Shown here one piece after another: positions 46,380 to 57,209 of a DNA stretch of 64,000 nucleotides; the first letter of the stretch is position 1, and each line of letters begins with the position of its first letter. The stretch covers positions 119,531-183,530 of the forward strand of contig MNCI01038201.1 in the NCBI GenBank assembly GCA_015680685.1, read 5' to 3'. The stretch is from Gnetum montanum (Eukaryota > Streptophyta > Gnetopsida > Gnetales > Gnetaceae). Under the pieces are notes generated by a model. The model saw only the letters and a list, made by a program, of their open reading frames with translations, was not told the origin of the DNA and did not search any database. Made by a program: the position numbers and the translations under genes.

Positions 46380-47378
46380 TGATGAAGCATGAGTTTGTTG
46401 AGATATTGTAGATGCAATGTCATAGATCCTACATCGCATCTACATTGTAGCATTCCTGTTTTTTCATCTTTGTTGGTTGCTATATCATAGATGCTACATT
46501 GCATCTACAATGACATAGCCACATCAATGCATACACGTTAACACATACCCATCAACATGATCCCATTGATGCATGGGATGATGCATCAACACATATGTGT
46601 CAATGCAATGTCTACCTCCACCTATAAATATTCATGTTGTTGCCACATATTTGACATCTTTAGGTTAATAAAGTAGTTGAACCCTTGCAGTTTTCTTTCA
46701 TAGTCTTTGAGAATAGTTAGTGAGTGGCCAAAGTGTGGATTTAAGTCAATTATATGGTGTCTTATTCGAGTGGCAATGTACTTGGACACATTCCATGAAT
46801 GGCAAAAGATCAAGATTGATTCTTATTCATTGTAGCACTTTGACTTAGATTAAATTTACTTTTAATACAATTTATATTCCATGTACTTAGTTAATATTTA
46901 CATTTCCATGCATATTAATGAATTGGATGAATGAGCATGACTAGTTTCAAGCATAAACACATATTTTCTTGGTAATCCCAGTAGTGTTATTACTTAATTT
47001 GCCTAGTAGTGTAGCACTTGGAAATCTTAGTAGTGGTTACATGGGTTCAAGACATGTACGACAAGCTAGGAACAAACACTCATCACCCATAGACTAGTTT
47101 AGACTTTACTTTCCATTATTAATTAGATTAATTAATTAATTTCTCTACCATTGTTAGGAGTAGCATAAAGCTGAAACAACATCAGTAATCATATGCCTCA
47201 CTTTGGACTAAACCATATGTGACAAAGCTACCACTAGTCCAAGTGGGAAGATAGCGAACTACAATCAATGCTTAAGAATCTAGATGCATAACTAGTTCCA
47301 TCAATGGAATTCGACCAAATCGTGCGTGAACACTTCTAATTCGTATGGTTGGGTGTAGGGGGTACTTGTTGCTCATCA
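46380..47378 (+). repeat. 5' LTR of element D (999 bp)
   Basis: TGATGAAGC to GCTCATCA. U3 carries repeated GATGCTACAT / GCATCTACAATG boxes and CATCAATGCAT-type palindromes (46400-46610); TATA CTATAAATA at 46622-46630. The CTTGGTAATCCCAGTAGTG block is near 46970-47040. Confidence 0.9.
46622..46630 (+). promoter_or_regulatory. TATA box, 5' LTR of element D
   Basis: CTATAAATA about 240 bases into the LTR, later than in A, C and E because U3 is longer. Confidence 0.6.
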
Positions 47379-47398
47379 TTGGCACCATTACCAAGGAT
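47379..47398 (+). other. Primer-binding site of element D (tRNA-Asp type)
   Basis: TTGGCACCATTACCAAGGAT differs from the tRNA-Asp complement TTGGCGCCGTTGCCGGGGAT only by five G-to-A changes, three of them (one outright, two after neighbouring loss) at CpG or GG positions. It is the clearest PBS in the window. Confidence 0.8.
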
Positions 47399-47510
47399 GG
47401 TGTTAGTTATCTAGATCAATTATACTATACATGATCATTGTAAATGTATTAATAATCTATCTTTTAGAAAACATTAATATTTTAAGTTCCACACATTATC
47501 AAACAAAATC

Positions 47511-49290
47511 ATGTCTTCTTCACATAGGGTCAATAAATCATCATATGATGAAAACACTAGTAGGAGAAATGAGAGGATCTCTACTAAGGAAAACTAGAGT
47601 AAACAATCACAAGTAGGAGTTTCCTATGCTCATTTAGATCCTTACTACACTCAAAGACTACATTCAACTAATGTAGACAATCCTAGAGGATATGGAGTAA
47701 TTCCTAGAATAAGGAGGACCTTAAGGCCTAGGACCTCCTCCAAACCTAGAAGAAATAAATCAAGGGACCATAGGAGGAGATATAGTAGCCATGGTGATTC
47801 TTCCAATTCCACATCTTCATCTTCCTCTTCCACATCTAGTTCTAACAAGGATGAACGTAGGTATAGAAATAGAGATACACTAAGGGATCAAGACAATGAT
47901 AGAAATAGAAATAGATAAGATCATCAAAGTGAACATAGATGAGAACATCATAATCAGAAAAATAGAAATAAAAATCATCACCATGACATGTCTGATGATG
48001 ATGAACCCTTGTTGGCTATTAGAAGCATGTCACAAATAATGGAGGTAGTTAGAATACCCCATAGGCATCAAAGGGAAAGTCACATCAAAAGGCTTGATAT
48101 GAATAACATCCCTAAATTTGTGTTAGGATATAACTCTAATCCACAACATCACTTACAAGCCTTCCATTATGCTTACACCTTGCAGAACATCGAGAGTGAG
48201 TGGAAAAAGCTTAAGCTCTTTCCTAGGACACTAGTTAACGAATCTGAAAGTTGGTATAGATCGTTGGAACTAGATTTAATCCATCAATGGTCCACAATGC
48301 TAGAACTCTTCAATGAGAAATACCAAACCTATGAGTGTCCAACCTCAAAAAAATAAATCCAAGGATGGAGGCAAGAAAAACATGAATCCTTGGATGTGGC
48401 CTTGAATAGATACTATTTGCTACTACATAGATGTCTAGGCCATGATTTCTCTTAAAAAGAGCAACTTTTTCACATCATAGATGGGCTTCGTAACCAAATG
48501 AGAGAGACCCTTGGGATTTATCCCAATGTTAATTATCTAGATTGAAAGCCCATCAAATGCAAAGGCTAGTTGAGCAAGTGGCAAAAGAAGAAGGAGAGCT
48601 ATGTAAACGAGCAAATGTAGAGGAATATAACTAGGATCCAACTCTTCAAAAGAAGAGGGTCCATATCTATGATGAGGAAAAAGAGGTAGCTCTTGATGAG
48701 GTGATTTAACAACAAACCTTGCCAATATAAAAGTCTATTGCTGAGCTTGAAGTAAGACTAGATAAGATGTGGGAGTTGATAAATGACAAAGTTACAACTT
48801 ATGTAAAAACCATAGAGGAGAGAGTAATGAAAAATGAATCGAGTGATCAAAACAAGAGGAGGAAAAAGAACCAAGAAATAGGTAGAAACACTTATTGGAA
48901 AAAAGAAAAAATAACTGTAGAAGAAGAGGCTATAGACTCAACCACAGAAGAGGATGATGGATGTAACATTAGCCTATATGACCATCTAAAGGGCTATTGC
49001 CCAATCATGTTACATCTACATGAGTATTGGGCTTTTGCATTGAATCCTAAGTTTGCACAAAAGAAAATGTCTAGGAAATTATCTTTCTCACAAGGTAATT
49101 ATTGAAAGCCCTACAACCAACCATATTATCCTAGTGGAACTTCTTATCAACCTCAAAACTACTATCAATCGTAGTGGCAATACCCACATTTGTGAGGGAG
49201 GCCATCATCAAACCAACATTACCCTTACTGCCAACTAGACCCATATGGATATTATGTTCAATAAATTGTTTCCCCAACTATTTCTACTTC
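47511..49290 (+). pseudogene. gag of element D, best-preserved copy
   Basis: The ATG at 47511 opens a single frame to 48356 with only three stops (TAG, TAA, TGA). N-terminal Arg/Ser-rich region with Ser runs (47750-47930). Capsid-like core open at 47988-48356: HIKRLDMNNIPKFVLGYNSN, HHLQAFHYAYTLQNIESEWK and SESWYRSLELDLIHQWSTML (Retrotrans_gag-like). After one frame change, the stretch 48767-49105 is open and contains CNISLYDHLKGYCP, the zinc knuckle with its second Cys changed to Ser. The end is Tyr/Gln/Pro-rich. Confidence 0.82.
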
Positions 49291-50290
49291 ATCTACCTCA
49301 AATTACTACTACCACTCTCCCTAATATCATCAACTTGCAACATCTTCTATGGGATCACCACCTCACACCTCTCACCCTTAGTCATATCCCCAATATTCTC
49401 ATACTTCCCTCCATCATAGGTCACCACCAACAACATAGGAAGGCTCAACACCACAACATCAATGAAAGAATGTCACTTGTGCTATGAACATAAATGAAAA
49501 TGATAATGCTAGTAGATCTCAACCACAACCTCGAAAATGTCCTTTCTTTAGGATAGTTCCCATGCATGAGCACAAAACTCGTAGACCTAGTGGCACATCA
49601 AAACCAATACAAGGCCAATCCGGTGCAACACCCTTCCTCTCTAGAACAATGTCTCCTAATCATATGCAAATGCCAACAACCATCATCACTCCAACAAAAA
49701 AAATAAAAGATAAACCTATCACTGTGGAGAGACAGTAACCTCCATGCATCACTAATAATAATAAAGGGCATAATTGTGGGCCAGAAGTTCAAAATATTGA
49801 CACAACCCCTATACCAGTCCACAACAAAGTTAAGGAACAAGTGTGTGAGCAAAAACAAGTCTACGCAATAGCCACTAAACCAAAAGATACCCAATGGCTT
49901 GGAAATAAGAGTGCAAAACCATTTAAAAGATGCATGGAACCAACTGATCCACTTATTAGTTCTAGACATAAGAAAATGAACCAAATAGATAACTTAGACA
50001 TAGATATCTTACACTCTTATTATACATATGAAGAGGATGTTCAACACGGAGGCCTTGAAATTAAAATAGAAAATCTAGAAGAAGAAGCAAACACATCTAG
50101 ATCCCCTTAAATAGAAATACCTTCATGACTAGTTGAAGATACGTCTTTGAATGATCCAAATGAGATTATCACCAATGTTTGATGTGCTACCATGCAAACA
50201 ATTAAATTAGTAATGGTGATAAATGGGAAATTGGTGGTGTACCTGGTGATTGTGTGGCCATCTCCCAAATGTATGGCCATACATTTAGTC
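49291..50290 (+). pseudogene. gag C-terminal and pre-protease region of D, with pol deleted
   Basis: Open stretches 49484-49738 and 49841-50110 follow gag in order: RSQPQPRKCPFFRIVP, then a P/T-rich linker, then a VYAIATKPKDTQW patch like YATTTQEDTQW in C (38822-38853) and a SKPFKRCMEPTDP patch. The active-site DFG part of the protease is not found, and the sequence passes within about 150 bases into pol-end and spacer sequence (VEIFHPGSRANKC, then a T-rich tract). RT, RNase H and integrase are absent. Confidence 0.65.
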
Positions 50291-51940
50291 ATGGTGGAGA
50301 TTTTTCATCCTGGTTCCAGAGCTAATAAGTGCTTTTCATTTTATTTTTTTTTACAATTTTTTATCATTTTCCCATTTCCTTCACCATTTTCTAATTCTTA
50401 ATATGTTTTCCATTTCTTGTTATTTTTCTTTTCTTTATAATTTTGTCTTTTCTTGATCATTTTCTTTATATTTTATGAATGTCTTCTATGCTTATGTTAA
50501 TAATATTGCTAGTCATTATGTAGAAGTCAATGCTATGTGTTGGGTTTTATGCTATGCTATCAAGATGATTGGGTAAGTAATTATGTGAAGTAGTGAGACC
50601 ACCTCATCCATCCCTCTAGTTCTCTAAATAAAAAGATCTTTTATCATGAAAACAATTTGGTTCTTCTTCCATGAAACTAAAATTCATCAATGATCATTGT
50701 ACCATGAAGAAAGAGGAAAAGACCAAATGGGAATGACAAAGGGTGTGACCTCAAGGATACTTGTTGGATTTTCTTCTTAACTTTCTTTGTGTAGTTTATG
50801 ACTCCTCTAGGAATATATCATCACTCCTCCATTGACCAATAAATAGGAAGCTATGTCTTTGCATGATGTGGTTCCCATTTCAAAAATTTAAAATCCAAAA
50901 AGAAGCAAAACAATAATAATGAAAAATTAAAGCACACCTCTTAGACATAATAATGGGCTACAAGTACTAGTTATGAGGCTAGAAAGACATGTTACCCATA
51001 CCTGAAGGTACCCCTCTAACTAAGGCCTTTTCTTCCCTCTTCTCTTTTTAAAGTGATGATTGTTATTTGAGATGGTTGTGGACTCATGGTGGTAGCCAAG
51101 AAGGAACACATTAATGCAAGGTCACTGTTAATGGTATAAACTTGATCTAAACTTGGACAAATAGGTATGATGATCATTTTAATCACATTTAACACAAGAA
51201 CCTATTCCAGACGTGGTAAAGCACCTTACATCCTGATGTCTGGAATCCCTTCTCATCCCATTATCTACCTCACTGCTACATGTAATTATGGGCCCAATGG
51301 TTTTGTATAGTATAGTGCAAAATCCCAACCAAAGAAGTTGTGTTTTGTTTAGAACAAAGACATGGTCTACATTTAACTTCTAAGATGTCCATAGACATCT
51401 ATAGAAGTGGTTATGCAAGGGCATTATGCTAAGAGCTTGCTTTGGGGAGGATCCATTTGCAGAACTTTTGTTGATCATGGCTTTGAACTAACCTTCACAT
51501 CTTCCAGAACATCAATGACAGTTTCTCTAAATTTATGCATGATTTTGGGACTACTTCTCATCAGTTTCAATTAATTTTTCCTACTTTTCTACTTCCATAT
51601 TCTTCAAATTCAAAATTTCTTAGCCATCTTGTGAATCATACCTTTGGTTTCAATTTGTTGAAAGCTTATGCGCTTTTGAATTTACACTTATTAGTCATGG
51701 GGGCTAGGGATGTCTACTTTGAAATTTTTGAAATTTTTTCTAACATCATATTTTCAAAAATTATGGTAACTAATAATAATTGATCAAAATCATGTGAATA
51801 GCTTGATGATTTTAGTTACCTCATAGCCTTGGGCATAGTATGCTATCATCACCTTATGCTTAAATGTAAACTAAGGGATTTGTAAAGGAATTAATTATTA
51901 AGGAAAATTTAACAAAACTAATGTTGATCCTTTTATGACT
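50291..51940 (+). other. Non-coding spacer before ORF2, element D
   Basis: T-rich start (50330-50470), a GCATGATGTGGTTCCCATTTC block at about 50861, AGAAAGACATGTTACCCAT at about 50980, CTCTAACTAAGGCC after it, a GGGGAGGATCCATTT block near 51452, and TAGTCATGGGGGCTAGGG (about 51694), which aligns with A's ATCATGGGGGCCAC. I see no GGCC palindrome-plus-TATA cassette like that of A and C. Confidence 0.55.
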
Positions 51941-51946
51941 ATAGGT

Positions 51947-52420
51947 GATGCTAAAAGAAACATCTAAGGAAGAAGGTCTTTTTCCAAGCATGAACAAGAA
52001 GCCAAGAGAAGGACAACAGAGTATATGCCAATGGAAAAATCATAGCACATACAAGATAACATCTCAAACACCACATGATTGCTAAATCTATGGGATAATG
52101 AGAAGAAATTTAAGTCCATCCTTTAAAAATGTTCTGCATAACCAAAGAAGCATCAACATAAAAATCAAGGTTGGAAGTTTATCATCACTAGCAGTGACAA
52201 GAAGAATCATCTTCAGTGGATTTTTGAAGACCTCTACAAATTTTGTAATATTCAATGTCTATCTAGTCATTTTGTCATTTTGTATGCATCTACTAGAATA
52301 AAATTTAGTAATGCGGCACTCAGAGCCATTTAGTAGTTAGTGTCAGTTAATAATTCCATCATTCCTAATTTTTTGTAAAGAAAGCTTGACCTTATCTTGT
52401 TAACTCGAGGATGAGTTTGT
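51947..52420 (+). pseudogene. ORF2 remnant of element D
   Basis: ATGCTAAAAGAAACATC at 51947 follows TTTATGACTATAG, the same acceptor-like context as in C. About 46 codons are open, then stops. The remaining 350 bases before the PPT show only faint coiled-coil-like content; most of ORF2 is missing. Confidence 0.45.
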
Positions 52421-52425
52421 ACTCA

Positions 52426-52437
52426 GTTGTGGGGGTA
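52426..52437 (+). other. Polypurine tract of element D
   Basis: GTTGTGGGGGTA immediately before the LTR start TGATGAAG. Confidence 0.78.
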
Positions 52438-53423
52438 TGATGAAGAATCAATTGGCTAAGATATCATAGATGCAATGTCATAGATGCTACATCATGCTTG
52501 TGTTGTAGCATCCCTGTCGATGTGTCTCTATTGGCTACTACATTGTAGATGTTATGTCGTATCTGCAATGTCATAGCTGCATTGATGTGTACATATCGAC
52601 ACATACCCATCGATGCATGGGATGATGCATCAATGCATATGCATCAATGCAGTGTCTACTTCTACCTATAAATATGCATACTCCCATCGCTTATTTGACA
52701 TCTTTTGGTCAAAAAAGTAGCTAAACCCTTGCATTTTTATTTCGTAATCTTAGAGAACAGTCAATGAGTGCTTGTGGTGTGGAATTGAGTTAGTTGTATG
52801 GTGTCTTATTTGAGTGGCAATGTACTTGGATACATTCCATGAATGACAATAAGATCAAGATTGATTCTTATTCATTATAGCACTTTGACTTAGATTAAAT
52901 TTACTTTTAATGCAATTTAAATTCCATGTACTTGGTTAATATTTATGTTTCCATGCATATTAATGACTTGGCAGAATAAGTACAACCAATTTCGAGCATA
53001 AACACATATTCACTTGGTAATCCCAACAACATTATTGCTTGATTTGCCCAGTAGCATAGTGCTTGGCAATCCCAATAGTGGATATGTGGGTTTAGGACAT
53101 GTACAACATGCTGGGAATGGACACTAATCACATATAGGCTAGTTTAGACTTTACTTTCTATTGTTAATTAGATTAAATAATTCTTTTCTCTATTAGCATT
53201 AGGAGTAGCATAAAGCTGAAACAACATCAACAATCATATGCCTCACTTTGGACTAAACCATACGTGACAAAGCTACCACTAGTCTAAGTGGAAAGACAAT
53301 GAGTTGCGATCAATGCTTAACAATCTTAATGCACAACTAGTCCCATCTACAAAATTTGACTGAATCATGCATGAACACTTGTGATTCGTATGGTTGGACA
53401 TAGGGGGTTCCCACTACTCATCA
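52438..53423 (+). repeat. 3' LTR of element D (986 bp)
   Basis: TGATGAAG to CTCATCA; aligns with 46380-47378 throughout. Confidence 0.9.
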
Positions 53424-54020
53424 ACAATCCATCTTGGCTATCCTTACCTACATCCATCAAGCTAAAGTGAAAAAGAAAGACCTGCAAATCAAGGACCTCA
53501 AAGAATACATGGGATTAGCAAATCTTAATATGCTAATCTAGCCATGCTCACAACAGGTAGACCAAGAAACGAACTAGAGTAATAAGTAGCCACAACTTAT
53601 ACATTATATGAGAAAGAGTTTGCAAACAAAAAGGATGCATAGCAAAAATTGCATATTACAAACTTAGAACTCGAAGTGGTCAAAGCTAGCTACTCAGATC
53701 AGAAGCATGTTGCAACAAACCTAGCTAACAGAATGACCAACTATCAGGAATTAAGAAAAGTGGCTAGGGTAATTGAAGAAGAAAGACAACAATTGGCAGC
53801 TTAGTATATAAAGACAAACAAGATGTTTTCATAACTACCATGCCCATGGGAGGTACTAACTCCAACAAACATTGTAGAATTTGCCTGAATGGTACATGAC
53901 CCTAGATCAGAATAGGAGCAACTTTGAGCATTACTCAGTAGATACTAGATTCTATACCCTAATGACAAAGGAAAGAAGTCGATGGAGGAGCTACCACCAC
54001 CAAGGACATGAGGCTACATC
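53424..54020 (+). pseudogene. ORF2 of element C, second part (after element D)
   Basis: Continues the coiled coil interrupted at 46379. AYLHPSS-like start, then KKKDLQIKDLKEYMGLANL near 53489-53545, aligning with VEIRLKELQIEKITEYMELA of element A (about 15505). Ends near the tail and leads into the PPT at 54237. A T-rich stretch (54030-54070) lies between. Confidence 0.7.
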
Positions 54021-54236
54021 AAGCTTTGTCATTTTTTTTTTATTTTTTTTTGTTTTGGTTTGTCAAAATTGTGTTAATCATGCAATGCATGATAATTTTG
54101 TAAAAGCCACTCAAACCACAATGTGACATTCAAAGTCAAGTTAGCAATGTATAAAAGTAGTCATGTCAAAGTCTAAATATGCCTCACAATAACTCTATGC
54201 TCCTTTTGTTTTAACTCAAACACAAGTTTCCAATCA

Positions 54237-54248
54237 GTCGTGGGGGTA
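54237..54248 (+). other. Polypurine tract of element C
   Basis: GTCGTGGGGGTA immediately before the 3' LTR start TGATAAAATC. Confidence 0.8.
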
Positions 54249-55123
54249 TGATAAAATCATATTAGTCATCAAATGTGATATCGTATCTACGATATTGTAT
54301 TTTTGCTTACGTCATTGTAGATACAATGTAGTAGGTCCTAGTCTCTACTATAAATGCCAAGCCACTATCGCGTCAAATGAACAACTTTTGTGCAACACTT
54401 AGCAAAATTCTTACAATTTCTTTTCGTGAGTTACACTTACAATTAGAGTTAGAAGTGAATGTCCGTAGTCTGATAACTAACAGTTGTACAAAGTCTTTAT
54501 TTGAGTTGATTGTACCTAGACACAATTCATGATTGCTAATAAAAATCGAAATTGTTTCTTACCATTGCAACATCTCACTTAGTTTACTTTTATTTTCTAA
54601 TATGTTTACTTTGATTACGTTTTTTACATTTTCTAAGTACTTTACTTTTTTAATGTCCATTAGTAAGGCATAAGAAGTATGACTAGTTTCGAGCATTAAG
54701 TGTAATCACTTGGTAACCCAGTAGTGACTTCACTTGATTCACTCAGTAGTGAATTCACTTAGTAATCCCAGTGACGATTACATGAACTAAGGGCATGTAC
54801 GGCAAGTTAAGAATGGATGCTTATTTCCATATGCTAGGATAGATCTACATTTCTGTTATCACCTAGATTTAGACTTTATTCTCATTTTCATTATGGAAAC
54901 ACTTAAGATTAATTTGAGCCTACAACATCATGATATCATATACCTCACCAAGAGTTAAACCATACTACTCACACTTCACTAACTCAACATGACAAGATAA
55001 CAATCACGAACCAACTATCAACCACTAGCATACTTACATTGTCCATCCATGGATTATAATCTGGTTGTGTGTGAATGCTCGTGACTTGTATGGTGGAGTT
55101 TTGAAATACCCAACCACTCATCA
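54249..55123 (+). repeat. 3' LTR of element C (875 bp)
   Basis: TGATAAAATC to CACTCATCA; TATA (CTATAAATG) near 54349. From about 54838 onward it is nearly identical to 35325-35600 in the 5' LTR; upstream it is clearly more diverged. Confidence 0.9.
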
Positions 55124-57065
55124 GCTATGTTTGTAAAGCAAAACATTTTAATAGTTGTAATATGTAGAGAGTTGTACCAACCACTAGTACATGCAATAAA
55201 TTTTCACCACAAAATTTCCATCCATCTCCAAAGAAACCATTGATGGATAATACACAAGCTAAAGAAAAAATTTATATTCACAAATAAGAAGACATTTACA
55301 AATTAAAAAAAAAAATCATCATCTAAAAGCTTAATGCTCATCTTCCCAATATAGGATCCTAGGAAAGTTAATGGATGACCAAAAGCCTAACCTCTTTTCA
55401 ATGGCAACACCCAGGCTTGAACTTGGGTCATACAACTTGAGAAACAAGCATGTTACCATCACTTCAAATGATGGTTCCTAGGACATTCACAACTCAAAAA
55501 GGTATAAAGATATGGTCATACTATTACTATGAGAATATTGCTAAGAAACATGACTCATGAATATATACATCAAAAAGGAAGTTACTAATTAAAAGAAATT
55601 TATAGCTAGAAACCCTCAAAGACACATAAGAATTGTCTTTTGAGGCAATGTTGCTAGAAATTCCCAACACCTACTAGAAATTCCCATCACCTACCTTTCT
55701 CACAAATTGTATGTTAAAGTTCTCTTGAAGCTTCCAAAATCATTTTAGGTCACCTTATTCTCTAATAAAGATTTGCATTCAATAAGTTACAGTTTGATTT
55801 ATACTTGAGGCGTCATTATATTCCTTTATAATTCTTTTAATGCATCATGCCAACTATGTACTACAATCTATTACTTAAGATTAATAATTAATTTTTTAAA
55901 AAAAATAACAAATTTGAGAACAATCAATTTCTTTTTCACATTGCAATATCTTGATGTTTTCTTTAATTGCCTAGCACTACCAAAAAAATAATCATATGCA
56001 AATTGTAGCAATGATTACTTGTCTATTTTCATAGGGGCATTGAATACAACATATTCTACTATCCAATTAATTTTTTTTCCTTGTTTCCAAGTGCTCTAAG
56101 AATTGGAACTTGTGACATTTTGAATACAAAGCCAAAGCCCATGAGGCCAATTTTTATGATTTTTCAAATTCAAGAAAATAAAAAATAATAATATTAACAA
56201 TAAACCTATTTATAACTTCACTTCAAAGTACATCGCAATACTGACAAACACTATTTGTAACCTTGCTGCATATTGAAAATAAAAAACACAAGGGTTTTTT
56301 TGAACACTTTGATAAAAACATGATTATATGAATTGCAATTTCGCCTAACTATGTTGGTTTGATGTTTATCCTAAATTGAAAATAACAGAACAAAGCGCTT
56401 TTTCATGGACCCATTGATAACTATTTTCAATTCAGGCAATTTTCATAAACAGGTTCCAAGAAGAAACGTTTCCTAGGTTGCAAAGTTCATTTTTTAAGTC
56501 TAGATGCAATCGCTCAAAAAGGGTTAACCTTTCATGCATCTACTAACTTTTTCAGGTACCTCTTTCAAGTATCACTTGACAGAAAGGACATTAAGCCTTA
56601 AGAGCAATTTATATTGAAACCAAATTTAGGTGTGCAACCATCGTAGAAAGGACTGTTTTTCAGTTGAAACATGCAACAGGAAGCACTAACAAACATCCAA
56701 GCTACACTTACATGAAGACATTAAATAAATAAAAACCATACTGCAAAGATGATTAGCAATAAGCTATTGTGGTGCTTAAAAATTGGCAACAAAAATTGAA
56801 TAATCTTAATGACCAAAATCAATTTTCCATAGACCTCAATCCAATGTTTTGTTGACAATGGTAGTATGAAACATCTCAGTTAATCTGAGTACACTGCACC
56901 ATCACTGACTACAAGAAATAGAAAACTAGTTTTCCATTCATTAATTAAATATATTACTATCCAACCTGCAAACCCAAGGATGCACCTTTTCAAACACAAC
57001 GTACAAACTGATTAAGGGCGATGAGATCAAAGTAACAAAACAAAATTTCCTGGATAACCACAAAT
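55124..57065. other. Intergenic DNA downstream of the RAD52-like gene
   Basis: AT-rich, no LTR or coding frame that I can assign. It should contain the 3' UTR and poly(A) site of the minus-strand RAD52-like gene just below 57066. One tRNA-like patch lies at 55405-55475. Confidence 0.5.
55405..55475 (-). repeat. tRNA-like / SINE-like patch
   Basis: The minus strand carries AAGTTCAAGCCTGGGT (about 55411-55426), close to a pol III B box (GTTCRANNCC), preceded about 30 bases earlier by ATGGTAACATGCTTG, which resembles an A box. The acceptor stem does not close, so it is not an intact tRNA gene; a tRNA-derived SINE head or an old tRNA pseudogene would fit. Confidence 0.4.
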
Positions 57066-57209
57066 TCAAAGTAACTCTTCATGATAAAGATGAAGACCAA
57101 GACCCAGGCGAGCACATGCCCGGCGGAATGCCATTGCTTCTGCTTTCTGAACAGGATCACCAAAGTTAGTATCTTCCATGGAAGCAGTTCCTGTTGATTC
57201 ACGGTAAAC
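57066..57209 (-). CDS. RAD52-1: RAD52-like gene, exon 4 (terminal)
   Basis: Acceptor CTACCAG/GTTTACC. It encodes VYRESTGTASMEDTNFGDPV and the QKAEAMAFRRACARLGLGLH helix, the most conserved part of the plant family, and ends HLYHEELL and TGA at 57066-57068. Confidence 0.94.
   Translation of the reverse strand, partial: VYRESTGTASMEDTNFGDPVQKAEAMAFRRACARLGLGLHLYHEELL

Larger units (their letters stand above)
46380..53423 (+). mobile_element. Element D: deletion-derivative LTR retrotransposon nested in C (7.0 kb)
   Basis: LTRs of 999 and 986 bp (46380-47378 and 52438-53423) with PBS and PPT. It interrupts ORF2 of element C: the coiled coil of C stops at 46379 and resumes at 53424. Flanks GAAAT (46375-46379) and ACAAT (53424-53428) match only partly. 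Between gag and the pol-ORF2 spacer, the RT, RNase H and integrase are missing, so it could only have moved with enzymes from a relative. Confidence 0.88.
34700..55123 (+). mobile_element. Element C: Athila/Tat-like Ty3/gypsy retrotransposon with nested element D
   Basis: LTRs at 34700-35605 and 54249-55123 with flanks GCTCT (34695-34699) and GCTAT (55124-55128), a duplication with one change. Removing the nested element D leaves about 13.4 kb, similar to B. The LTR sequence differs from the A/B/E type in U3, but keeps TGATAA...TCATCA ends, the PBS and the PPT, so it is a separate family in the same lineage. Confidence 0.9.

Noticed and set aside
46400-46620. Regular short repeats in the LTR of D as a CRISPR-like array
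   Set aside because: Units are degenerate, unevenly spaced and restricted to U3 of a plant retrotransposon.
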